Source: Nocardioides sp. (lineage in GTDB: Bacteria; Actinomycetota; Actinomycetes; Propionibacteriales; Nocardioidaceae). From it: 5,776 nt of DNA. Positions within the stretch are counted from its first letter, which is position 1. Every line of letters starts with the position of its first letter. A program made the translations under genes and the position numbers. Shown here in pieces: positions 1 through 5,776 of the stretch. Under the pieces are notes generated by a model, which worked only from the letters and a program-made list of their open reading frames with translations, did not search any database and had not been told where the DNA came from. Location of the stretch: NCBI GenBank assembly GCA_029264225.1, contig JARICB010000250.1, positions 1-5,776 of the forward strand, written 5' to 3'.

Positions 1-246
1 CGAGTGACCGCGATGCTCGACGTGCTCGGCCTCAACCCGGCCGACCCCGGCTGGGCGAGCCAAGGCAGCAACGACGACGACACACTGCGCGGTGCGATCG
101 ACGTACTGATCGAAGCGCTGCTCGAGGACCGGGCCACCGCCCGGGCCGACAAGGACTGGGCTCGTGCCGACGCCATCCGCGATCGGATCAAGGCAGCCGG
201 CATCGAGATAGACGACACGCCCTCAGGGCCGAAGTGGAGCATTTGA
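1..246 (+). CDS. cysS: Cysteinyl-tRNA synthetase, C-terminal fragment (5' end outside window)
   Basis: Cytoplasmic class I aminoacyl-tRNA synthetase that charges tRNA-Cys with cysteine. Only the last 81 codons are present; the frame is open to the left edge and stops with TGA at 244-246. What is visible is the characteristic CysRS tail: an alanine/arginine-rich helix (LLEDRATARADKDWARADAI), then RDRIKAAGIEIDDT and the terminal PSGPKW. This is the C-terminal helical domain that helps recognise the tRNA anticodon region. The catalytic HIGH and KMSKS motifs and the zinc site lie upstream and cannot be checked here. The actinobacterial paralogue MshC (mycothiol ligase) is similar in the catalytic core, but this tail ending and the rlmB neighbour favour CysRS. 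The stop codon overlaps the rlmB start by one base (TGATG), so the two are probably co-transcribed and translationally coupled. Confidence 0.93.
   Translation, partial: RVTAMLDVLGLNPADPGWASQGSNDDDTLRGAIDVLIEALLEDRATARADKDWARADAIRDRIKAAGIEIDDTPSGPKWSI
236..239 (+). promoter_or_regulatory. Shine-Dalgarno of rlmB
   Basis: GGAG lies six bases before the ATG at 246, inside the last codons of cysS. It supports ATG 246 over the in-frame GTG at 234, which has no comparable site upstream and would add only four residues (MEHL). Confidence 0.6.
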
Positions 247-1193
247 TGGCAGGCAACTCGCAACGCAAGGGCGCGATCCGCAAGAGCGGCAAGGGCGCAA
301 CCACCGGGTCCGGTGGGCAGGTACGCCGTGGTCTCGAGGGCAAGGGCCCGACGCCCAAGGCCAAGGACCGGCCCTACCACCAGGCTCACAAGGACGCGAA
401 GCGCACCGAGCGCACCCAGGCGACCCGTCCCAAGCGCCGTACGACCAAGTCGACCGAGGCCGAGTGGGTGGCCGGGCGCAACTCGGTGCTGGAGGTGCTG
501 CAGGCCGGCATCCCCGTCACCGGGGTCTACGTCGCCGAAGGCGCCGAGCGAGACGGCCGACTGCGTGATGCGTTCAAGCTGGCCGCCGAGCACGGCTACT
601 CGATGCTCGAGGTGACCCGCGGTGAACTCGACCGGATGACCGGCGGCGCCGTGCATCAGGGCCTGGCCGCGCGGCTGCCCTCCTACGAGTACGCCCACCC
701 CGACGACCTTCTCGAGCGAGCCGCGCTGGCCGGCGAGAAGCCGCTGATCGTGGTGCTCGACTCGGTGACCGACCCGCGCAACCTCGGGGCCGTGGTGCGC
801 TCCGCCTCGGGCTTCGGTGCCCACGGTGTGCTGATCCCCGAGCGACGCGCCGCCGGTATGACCGCGGCGGCGTGGAAGTCCAGTGCCGGTGCCGCCGCCC
901 GCATCCCGGTCGCCCAGACCGTCAACCTGGTGCGCCAGCTCAAGGCCTACCAGGACGCGGGCTGCATGGTGATCGGCCTCGCCGCCGACGGAGACGTTTC
1001 GCTGCCCGACCTCGAGCTCGCCGACGGTCCGCTCGTGGTGGTCATCGGATCGGAGGGCAAGGGCATGGGTCGCCTGATTACCGAGACGTGCGACCAGGTC
1101 GTCTCCATCCCCATGGCCAACCACCTGGAGTCGCTCAACGCGGGTGTTGCTGCCTCGGTGACGCTCTACGCCATCGCGCAGGCGCGCGCCTGA
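246..1193 (+). CDS. rlmB: 23S rRNA 2'-O-ribose methyltransferase, RlmB/TrmH (SpoU) family
   Basis: Predicted SAM-dependent enzyme that 2'-O-methylates a guanosine in 23S rRNA (G2251 in E. coli RlmB), acting on ribosome precursors in the cytoplasm. The 315-residue protein has three parts. Residues 1 to about 75 form a Lys/Arg/Gly-rich, probably disordered extension common in actinobacterial members. About 76-160 is the SpoU substrate-binding domain (EWVAGRNSVLEVL onward, ending with GAVHQGLAARL). About 165-315 is the SPOUT knot domain. All three SpoU motifs are present: motif 1 DSVTDPRNLGAVVR (172-185, with Asn179 and Arg185), motif 2 VIGSEGKGMG (266-275, with Glu270) and motif 3 SIPM...ESLNAGVA (287-302, with Asn298). 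The catalytic set looks intact. ATG 246 is chosen for its GGAG site and its TGATG overlap with cysS. The exact target nucleotide is inferred from family; paralogues in this family can modify other sites. Confidence 0.93.
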   Translation: MAGNSQRKGAIRKSGKGATTGSGGQVRRGLEGKGPTPKAKDRPYHQAHKDAKRTERTQATRPKRRTTKSTEAEWVAGRNSVLEVLQAGIPVTGVYVAEGAERDGRLRDAFKLAAEHGYSMLEVTRGELDRMTGGAVHQGLAARLPSYEYAHPDDLLERAALAGEKPLIVVLDSVTDPRNLGAVVRSASGFGAHGVLIPERRAAGMTAAAWKSSAGAAARIPVAQTVNLVRQLKAYQDAGCMVIGLAADGDVSLPDLELADGPLVVVIGSEGKGMGRLITETCDQVVSIPMANHLESLNAGVAASVTLYAIAQARA

Positions 1194-1196
1194 GCC

Positions 1197-2756
1197 GTGG
1201 CTGGGTTCCCTGTGCGCCGTGCGCTGGTGGCGCTCGCCTTGACGCTCTCGTGCGTCGGGGTGGGTTTCACCGCGGGGCTGGCGTTCTTCCTCGGTGATAC
1301 CCGCACCGTCGTGGTCGCGAGCCACGACGCCGTGGTGCGCCCGACGCTCGACGGCTACGTCTCGCTCCGCACCGGTCCGCTGTTGCCCGACTTCCGCCGC
1401 GCCAGCGGTGGGCCGCTCGGTGTGGACGTACTGCTCGGCAAGACTCAGGTCGACTCGGTCGAGGAGCTCGCTGCCCGCTATGCGTTCATCGCCAGCGAAC
1501 CGGATGCCCAGATCGCCAAGGTGCGCGGCGCCGTGGTCTCGATGGGCGTCTCGGCGGCCGTACGAGGTGTCGGCCTGGGACTGGTGCCGCTGGCCGTGTG
1601 GTGGCTGCTCGGCCCGCACCGGCGCGGCGAGCTCTTCCGTGGGCTCGGGACCCGTCGTGGCGCGGTCGGCGGCGTACTGCTGCTGACGGTGCCGATCCTG
1701 CTGTGGCAGCCGTGGAGCTCTGATGAGGAAACCCAGGAGAGCGTGGGCGTCTGGGAGCCGCTCGACGCGTTCATGGCCGGCTTCCCGGTGCCCGCCGAGG
1801 CGGCCGGCATCGAGATCCGCACCACCGCGACGACAGTGCAGACGCAGCGGCTGATGCAGAGCGCCGTCGACACCTATGACAAGAGCAAGGACTTCTACGA
1901 CCAGGCGGCCGTCGCAGCCGGTGAGTTGGAGCTCCGCGAGCCGACCGACGACGAGACGGTCGCCCTGCTGGTCAGCGACCGGCACGACAACATCGGCATG
2001 GACCGGGTGGCCCGTGCGATCGGCGATGCGGCCGGCGCGAGCGTCGTGCTCGACGCCGGCGATGACACCTCGACCGGCGAGCCGTGGGAGGCGTTCAGCC
2101 TCGACTCGCTGAACCGGGCCTTCGACGACCTCGAACGTTTTGCCGTGGCCGGCAACCACGACCACGGCACCTTCGTCACCCGCTACCTCGCGGATCTCGG
2201 CTGGACCATGCTCGACGGGGAAGCGGTCCAGGGCCCCGGGGGCGGCCCGATCTTCGGCATCGACGACCCGCGGTCGAGTGGTTTGGGCAGTTGGCGCGAC
2301 GAGAGTGGGCTGAGTTTCTCCGAGGTCGGCGAACGTCTCGCCGACGCCGTGTGTGAGGAGGACGAGCGCGTCACCACGCTGCTGGTCCATGACGCCAACC
2401 TGGGTCGTGGAGCCCTCGAACGCGGATGCGTCGACCTGGTCGTCGGCGGCCACACCCACGTGCAGTCCGGACCGGATGAGGTCATCGGTGACAACGGTGC
2501 GGTGGGCTACACCTGGACCAACGGCACGACCGGGGGAGCGGCCTACGCGATCGCCGTGGGCAGTAAGCCGCGCCGCGACGCCGAGGTCAGCCTGATCACC
2601 TATCGGGACGGCCGACCGGTCGGGATCCAGTGGGTGCGGCTGCGCACGGACGGCCGGTTCCTGTTGGGGGACTACACCGAGATCACCCCGGCACCGGCAC
2701 CGGCGGATGCGCACCCTACGACTGCTCGCGGACTCCCCGGCCAAGGACGTCGGTGA
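1197..2756 (+). CDS. Membrane-anchored calcineurin-like metallophosphoesterase
   Basis: Predicted metal-dependent phosphoesterase of 519 residues; substrate unknown. Three hydrophobic segments are visible: about 9-32, 115-139 and 156-171. The loop between the second and third (HRRGELFRGLGTRRGA) is strongly basic, so by the positive-inside rule it is cytoplasmic. This places both the 33-114 region and the whole catalytic domain (about 250-490) outside the membrane. The binuclear metal motifs are complete and in order: D261-R-H263, GDD 288-290, GNHDHG 319-324, HD 398-399 and GGHTH 417-421. This matches the calcineurin-like fold (D-x-H, GD-x(n), GNH[DE], H, GHxH). The N-terminal membrane module is not one I recognise. 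The GTG at 1197 is three bases after the rlmB stop and no clear Shine-Dalgarno precedes it; an in-frame GTG at 1212 is an alternative. Translation probably depends on read-through from rlmB. The 3' end overlaps the convergent DUF4032 gene by 41 bases. Confidence 0.88.
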   Translation: MAGFPVRRALVALALTLSCVGVGFTAGLAFFLGDTRTVVVASHDAVVRPTLDGYVSLRTGPLLPDFRRASGGPLGVDVLLGKTQVDSVEELAARYAFIASEPDAQIAKVRGAVVSMGVSAAVRGVGLGLVPLAVWWLLGPHRRGELFRGLGTRRGAVGGVLLLTVPILLWQPWSSDEETQESVGVWEPLDAFMAGFPVPAEAAGIEIRTTATTVQTQRLMQSAVDTYDKSKDFYDQAAVAAGELELREPTDDETVALLVSDRHDNIGMDRVARAIGDAAGASVVLDAGDDTSTGEPWEAFSLDSLNRAFDDLERFAVAGNHDHGTFVTRYLADLGWTMLDGEAVQGPGGGPIFGIDDPRSSGLGSWRDESGLSFSEVGERLADAVCEEDERVTTLLVHDANLGRGALERGCVDLVVGGHTHVQSGPDEVIGDNGAVGYTWTNGTTGGAAYAIAVGSKPRRDAEVSLITYRDGRPVGIQWVRLRTDGRFLLGDYTEITPAPAPADAHPTTARGLPGQGRR

Positions 2757-3987
2757 ACCGCTCCGCCAGGCCTGGTTCGGTGTCGTCGGCGGTGATGATC
2801 TCGTTGGGTTTCGTGGCGAGCACCGTGTCGATGTAGTCGCGGGCGGTCTCGAAGATGCCTACCTCGTGGCCGGCGCGTTCGGAGAGATACCACCGGTGCA
2901 CGAGGATCTCGTGGAAGATCTCCGCCGGGTCCAGCTTGCCGCGTGCCCCGGGCGGGATCATCGCCATGATCGGCTCGAAGATCTCGGTCAGCCACTTGTA
3001 GGCGACAAGGTGGCGATCCTCGCGGCCGAGGTCGAAGTGGGCGGTGTAGGACGCCAGGTCGTTGAGCAGGCGGCGGGCCTGGTTGTCCTCGACGCTCATG
3101 CCGGTCAGCGACTGGAGCTCGCGACGGTGGTGACCCAGTTCCACCACCTTCGGCTGGATGCGCACCCGGTCGCCGTCGAAGTCGGTCACGATGTCGAGTT
3201 CGTCGACATCGAAGCCCAGGTCGTTGAGTCGTTCGATCCGGCTCTCGATGCGCCACATCTCGTGTGCGCTGAACTCCTCCTCGTCGGTGAGTTCGGCCCA
3301 CAATGCGGCGTACTGCTCTCGTAGTCGGTCGATGATGGCCAACGAGTCGACCTCGGTCGTGACCGCACCCGAGGCCTGGAGGTCCATCAGTTCGGCGAAG
3401 ACGTTCTCGCAGCCGATGGTGATGTCGTGCTCGCGCATGCGCGTCCCGACGTGGTCGTGCAGTTCACCGGTCTCGGCGTCGACCAGGTAGGCGGAGAAGG
3501 CGCCGGCGTCGCGACGGAAGAGCACGTTGGACAGCGAAACGTCTCCCCAGTAGAAGCCGGCGAGATGGAGCCGCACGATGAGCACCACGATCGCGTCGAT
3601 CAGGCTCGGCAGGTTGTCTGCGGTCATGCCATGGGCGAAGAGGCTGCGGTAGGGCAAGGAGAAGCGCAGATGTTCGGTCAGCAGGGCGGCGGGGAGTTCC
3701 TCGCCGGTGCCGTCGACGCGGCCGGTGACCACCCCCTGCGGCACCACCGTCGGCAGCCCGAGGCGCTGCAGGTCGCGGAGCAGTCGGTACTCGCGGAACG
3801 CGATGTCTTCCTGTGTCTCCTTGACGGCGTAGGTGCGGTCGCCGCGGCGTACGATCCGCACGACGTGGCGGCTCAACCCACGCGGAAGCGGTACGACGTA
3901 GTCGTCGCTCCACTCCTCGAGCGGCGTCGACCAGGGCAGCGTGACGATCGCCGGGTCGGGCCGGTTGGCGACGATGCGCAGGGGCAT
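2716..3987 (-). CDS. DUF4032 protein with WaaP/Kdo-kinase-like domain
   Basis: A 423-residue cytoplasmic protein typical of actinobacterial DUF4032 proteins, whose N-terminal half resembles a lipopolysaccharide-kinase-type (protein-kinase-like) fold. Visible kinase-like elements, numbered from ATG 3987: TYAVKE with Lys56 (ATP lysine), REY with Glu66 (possible helix C partner), GFYWGDVSLSNVLF with Asp149 and Asn154 (catalytic loop), and YLVDAETGE with Asp170 (metal site, in place of DFG). No glycine-rich loop is obvious. Residues about 210-375 would be the DUF4032 domain, including HEILVHRWYLSERAGHEVGIF near its end. Actinobacteria make no LPS, so the true substrate is unknown. Start choice: the frame is open to a TTG at 3996, but ATG 3987 gives MPLRIVANRPDP, which fits the usual beginning of this family; neither start has a convincing Shine-Dalgarno. 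The gene is transcribed divergently from the DUF6318 operon and converges with the phosphoesterase gene. Confidence 0.87.
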   Translation of the reverse strand: MPLRIVANRPDPAIVTLPWSTPLEEWSDDYVVPLPRGLSRHVVRIVRRGDRTYAVKETQEDIAFREYRLLRDLQRLGLPTVVPQGVVTGRVDGTGEELPAALLTEHLRFSLPYRSLFAHGMTADNLPSLIDAIVVLIVRLHLAGFYWGDVSLSNVLFRRDAGAFSAYLVDAETGELHDHVGTRMREHDITIGCENVFAELMDLQASGAVTTEVDSLAIIDRLREQYAALWAELTDEEEFSAHEMWRIESRIERLNDLGFDVDELDIVTDFDGDRVRIQPKVVELGHHRRELQSLTGMSVEDNQARRLLNDLASYTAHFDLGREDRHLVAYKWLTEIFEPIMAMIPPGARGKLDPAEIFHEILVHRWYLSERAGHEVGIFETARDYIDTVLATKPNEIITADDTEPGLAERFTDVLGRGVREQS

Positions 3988-4058
3988 GCGTGGCAACTTA
4001 CTCGCGGGACCCCTACCCGGCCAGCGTCGAACTGCCGTGCGCGCGGGCCCCCGTTTCG

Positions 4059-4130
4059 TTGTAACGGTCTGTTACATGCACTCCGGCGTCGTTGCAACGC
4101 GGTGGTAGTGCACGTAACAGACCGTGACAA
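4059..4130. repeat. Long imperfect inverted repeat (dispersed palindromic element, copy 1)
   Basis: Two 24-base arms, 4059-4082 and 4107-4130, are complementary at 22 of 24 positions and flank a 24-base spacer (4083-4106). Each arm carries the core ACGGTCTGTTAC (left) or its complement (right), followed by TGCACT. The spacer contains a perfect 10-base palindrome, CGTTGCAACG (4090-4099). Further out, CCCCGT at 4049-4054 pairs with ACGGGG at 4139-4144, so the symmetry may extend to about 96 bases. There is no T-tract on either side, so this is not a canonical intrinsic terminator. It occupies the divergent intergenic space between the DUF4032 and DUF6318 genes. A second, partial copy starts at 5725. 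Function unknown. Confidence 0.9.
4060..4076. promoter_or_regulatory. Operator-like palindrome TGTAAC-N5-GTTACA
   Basis: Within the left arm of the inverted repeat, TGTAAC (4060-4065) and GTTACA (4071-4076) form a perfect 6+6 dyad with a 5-base centre. Size and symmetry resemble operators of TetR-type dimeric regulators, and the site lies 73 bases upstream of the DUF4032 start and about 180 upstream of the DUF6318 start. No regulator gene is nearby. The matching segment in the second repeat copy is degraded (TGTCAC-N5-GTTGCG), which argues that the dyad is incidental to the repeat rather than a maintained operator. Confidence 0.2.
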
Positions 4131-4243
4131 GAGTCGCGACGGGGCGAGCGGGATGGGGAGGCGCCGGGTAGTCCACAGTTCCGAGTTGACCCGTGGCGGC
4201 GACGGGCAAATCCGGTTAACGTCGAGTCCACGTCGGTCGTCTC

Positions 4244-4250
4244 GGGAAGG
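4244..4250 (+). promoter_or_regulatory. Shine-Dalgarno of the DUF6318 lipoprotein gene
   Basis: GGGAAGG sits eight bases before the GTG at 4259. This good match and spacing fix the GTG as the start, which is further supported by a complete lipoprotein signal peptide beginning exactly there. Confidence 0.7.
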
Positions 4251-4258
4251 ACCTGAAC

Positions 4259-4834
4259 GTGTCGTTGCACCGTGTGCTCGCTGCCGTATCGATCGTCGTG
4301 CTGCTCGGGGTAGCGGGATGTGAGTCCGCCGAGCCCACCCCGAAGATGCCGCCGGCAAGTGCTTCGTCGGCCCCAGAGCCCACCCAGGCTCCCTCTATCG
4401 ACCCGCTCGCTCTCCCGGCTGCTGCCAGGGAGGCGACGACGGAGGGTGCGGAGGTGTTGATTCGGCACTTCTGGGACATGGTCAACCACCTCATTGCTAC
4501 TGGTGACGCGAATCCGGTCCGCCGGCTTTACGGACCGGGGTGTGAATTCTGTCAGTCCGGCGTTGACACCTATGAGTTGATCCTTGGACAAGGGCACACG
4601 CTGGAGGGCGGAGAAGAGTCGGTCGTGAGGATTCGAGCGTCGATGTTGGACGGGAACGACGGCGTCCCCTCGGTGTACGCCGAGGTAACAGTCAAGTCGA
4701 CGCCTCAGGTCGAGCGCGACACAAGCGGAAGAGTCATCAATCGGCTCCCATCGGGGTCAAGCGTCAAGGGGTATTTCCTCGCCTATCAAGACGGACGCTG
4801 GGCCATTACCAACGTTGAGAATCCTGAACGATGA
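4259..4834 (+). CDS. DUF6318-family lipoprotein
   Basis: A 191-residue predicted lipoprotein of unknown function. Residues 1-20 are a lipoprotein signal peptide (one Arg, then a hydrophobic core SIVVLLGVAG) with lipobox VAG-C21, so mature Cys21 would be lipidated and the protein anchored on the outer face of the membrane. A Pro/Ser/Ala-rich linker follows (about 24-50). The folded part starts with the helix region TEGAEVLIRHFWDMVNHL (61-78), then TGDANPVRRL, the motif GPGCEFC (Cys95 and Cys98) and a beta-rich C-terminus ending in RWAITNV (180-186). This order of helix, TGD, C-x-x-C and terminal W-x-I/V strand is what I know from actinobacterial DUF6318 proteins; the assignment is from memory. 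The overall shape resembles an NTF2-like fold (inference). GTG start with a good Shine-Dalgarno. Its stop overlaps the next start as ATGA, so the two are one operon. GC is lower than in the genes to the left. Confidence 0.83.
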   Translation: MSLHRVLAAVSIVVLLGVAGCESAEPTPKMPPASASSAPEPTQAPSIDPLALPAAAREATTEGAEVLIRHFWDMVNHLIATGDANPVRRLYGPGCEFCQSGVDTYELILGQGHTLEGGEESVVRIRASMLDGNDGVPSVYAEVTVKSTPQVERDTSGRVINRLPSGSSVKGYFLAYQDGRWAITNVENPER

Positions 4835-5700
4835 TGCGCGTGATTCGCCCGATCGCGACGCTTGGAGCGATTTTCGTTGTGGCGTTCGTGCGAGCGCCTA
4901 CTGCTTTCGCCGATGACGTCACGTGCCCGAATGGTTCGGTGGTCACTGTCGGGGCGGGTGCCAACTCCTTCGATGTTCGCGCAGCGTGCGCTACCGATGC
5001 AGGACCGTCAGGGACAGCGACCGAAACCGTTGGGGAGGCAGACGAAGACGGTTCAGACCAAGGTGGCAGATGGATCTACGCAGGCTACGTATGCGACAAC
5101 GGCGGGATCTGCGCCAGTCAGTTGCGATGTGGTGATGGCTCGCCCAAGATGCGGTTCATCTTCGTCTACAGCGATGGTTCGCGTGGGGAAACGATGATGT
5201 TTTGTCCCGGCGACCCAGACATTCCGGTGGCGGCGGTAACGCCTCCGACCCCCGGGCAGATCTTTACCGCCTTCAAGCGCGTGGCACCGAAGACGTCGAC
5301 ATTGAGTGTGCAGCCGCCTGGGGGTAAGACTCTGGTCAACTTCGAGACCATCTTCTCCACGACTGCCGAACCGTTCGCGACCGACCCGATCAGGCTGGTC
5401 GAGGGTTTCTCCGTTGAATTCGAGATCGCGCCCCAGTCCTTCGCCTGGCACTTCGATGACGAGCACTCTCTGACTACGGACTGGCCGGGGCGTCGCTGGA
5501 GCGAGGGTGAGGATGTTGCTGACCTGATCAGTCATGTGTATTCGAGTACGAAGGATGTGAGTGCGTCGGTGACCACCACCTGGGGTGCGACGTGCAGCCT
5601 CAATGGCGGCCCTGGGGTCCAGGTGGACGGCACTGTTGACGTCACGTCTCCGCAGGTGCCGCTGGAGATCCTGGAGGCGAAGCCGACCCTGGTGCGCTGA
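4831..5700 (+). CDS. Secreted protein with C-terminal PKD-like domain
   Basis: A 289-residue predicted secreted protein of unknown function. Residues 1-27 form a Sec signal peptide with a likely cleavage site AFA-DD. The mature part begins with a cysteine-containing segment (Cys32, Cys53), an acidic Gly/Ser linker (about 56-79), then a cluster Cys88, Cys94, Cys100 and Cys125. A proline-rich hinge (about 132-142) leads to a C-terminal domain (about 155-289) that looks PKD-like: FAWHFDDEHS at 204-213 stands where PKD domains carry W-x-F-G-D-G, followed by SHVY (234-237) and strand-rich VSASVTTTWGATC with Cys255. No C-terminal membrane anchor or sorting signal is seen. The ATG at 4831 overlaps the DUF6318 stop by four bases; ATG 4834 is equally possible. 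The weak Shine-Dalgarno fits translational coupling. The pairing suggests that the secreted protein and the lipoprotein act together at the cell surface (inference). Confidence 0.78.
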   Translation: MMRVIRPIATLGAIFVVAFVRAPTAFADDVTCPNGSVVTVGAGANSFDVRAACATDAGPSGTATETVGEADEDGSDQGGRWIYAGYVCDNGGICASQLRCGDGSPKMRFIFVYSDGSRGETMMFCPGDPDIPVAAVTPPTPGQIFTAFKRVAPKTSTLSVQPPGGKTLVNFETIFSTTAEPFATDPIRLVEGFSVEFEIAPQSFAWHFDDEHSLTTDWPGRRWSEGEDVADLISHVYSSTKDVSASVTTTWGATCSLNGGPGVQVDGTVDVTSPQVPLEILEAKPTLVR

Positions 5701-5724
5701 GCCTCGGGCGCGACCAGCAGGAGT

Positions 5725-5776
5725 TTGTCACGGTCTGTTGCGTGCACTCCTGCGCTGTCGCAACGCGGTGGTAGTG
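5725..5776. repeat. Palindromic element, copy 2 (cut by the window edge)
   Basis: Aligns without gaps to 4059-4110 of copy 1 and is identical at 45 of 52 positions, in the same orientation. It begins 24 bases after the stop of the PKD-like gene. Only the left arm (5725-5748), the spacer (5749-5772) and the first four bases of the right arm (AGTG) are inside the window. The left arm matches the reverse complement of copy 1's right arm at 23 of 24 positions, better than it matches copy 1's own left arm (21 of 24). Its spacer has a small hairpin, TGCG-CTGT-CGCA (5751-5762). It could also act as a 3' hairpin for the operon, but no T-tract is visible. Confidence 0.85.

Noticed and set aside
234..245. 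GTG at 234 as the rlmB start
   Set aside because: It adds only MEHL, has no Shine-Dalgarno, and would destroy the natural GGAG site before ATG 246.
2672..3301. 209-codon open frame on the minus strand
   Set aside because: It is in another frame of the DUF4032 gene and has the Arg/Pro/His-rich composition typical of out-of-frame reading in high-GC DNA.
4059..4130. Inverted repeat as an intrinsic terminator
   Set aside because: No T-tract follows the stem on either strand, and copy 1 lies upstream of both neighbouring genes rather than at a gene end.
4169..4177. TAGTCCACA, one mismatch from the actinobacterial DnaA box TTGTCCACA
   Set aside because: A single imperfect box with no cluster, AT-rich segment or replication genes nearby; expected by chance.
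4186..4222. Possible promoter TTGACC (4186-4191) with TAACGT (4217-4222) before the DUF6318 gene
   Set aside because: The spacing is about 25 bases, too long for a sigma-70-type promoter, and no better -10 lies at the proper distance.
3427..4323. 298-codon open frame on the plus strand, opposite the DUF4032 gene
   Set aside because: Most of it is the antisense shadow of the DUF4032 gene, which has clear kinase-like motifs. Its tail runs through the palindromic repeat and into the DUF6318 signal peptide region. The protein shows no recognisable domain.
4013..4597. 194-codon minus-strand frame opposite the DUF6318 gene
   Set aside because: Antisense to a gene with a Shine-Dalgarno, lipobox and family motifs; low-complexity Arg-rich translation with no domain.
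5532..5747. Short minus-strand ORF beginning MHATDRDK
   Set aside because: Its start lies inside repeat copy 2 and its body is antisense to the PKD-like gene, so it is a by-product of the repeat.

Overview
The window looks like chromosomal DNA of a high-GC actinobacterium. The gene set and protein flavour (cysS-rlmB pair, a DUF4032 kinase-like protein, a DUF6318 lipoprotein next to a PKD-like secreted protein) best fit Nocardioides or a relative. That genus call is inference from familiarity with the families, not from a search.

Left part (1-2756, plus strand): three tightly packed co-directional genes. These are the 3' end of cysS (cysteinyl-tRNA synthetase), rlmB (SpoU/TrmH-type 23S rRNA 2'-O-methyltransferase; its ATG shares one base with the cysS stop), and, three bases after rlmB, a membrane-anchored calcineurin-like metallophosphoesterase with a complete metal-binding motif set, predicted to face the outside of the cell. 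Middle part (2716-3987, minus strand): a DUF4032 protein with a WaaP/Kdo-kinase-like N-terminal half, convergent with the phosphoesterase and overlapping its 3' end by 41 bases. These four genes are ordinary chromosomal content, with GC of about 74% in a hand-counted stretch of rlmB.

Right part (3988-5776): a divergent intergenic region carrying a long imperfect inverted repeat (4059-4130), then a two-gene operon: a DUF6318 lipoprotein (GTG start, good Shine-Dalgarno, lipobox) and a secreted PKD-like protein, coupled by an ATGA overlap. Directly after the second gene, a second copy of the repeat begins at 5725 and is cut by the window edge. The pair is clearly lower in GC (about 58% in a hand-counted stretch) and is bracketed by the two repeat copies in the same orientation, so it may be an accessory cassette.

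The most interesting item is the repeat family itself: 24-base arms (22/24 complementary), a 24-base spacer, and the second copy 45/52 identical to the first. Each arm is built around the core ACGGTCTGTTAC. It looks like a dispersed palindromic element that I cannot assign to a named family. The exported protein pair it brackets has no known function.
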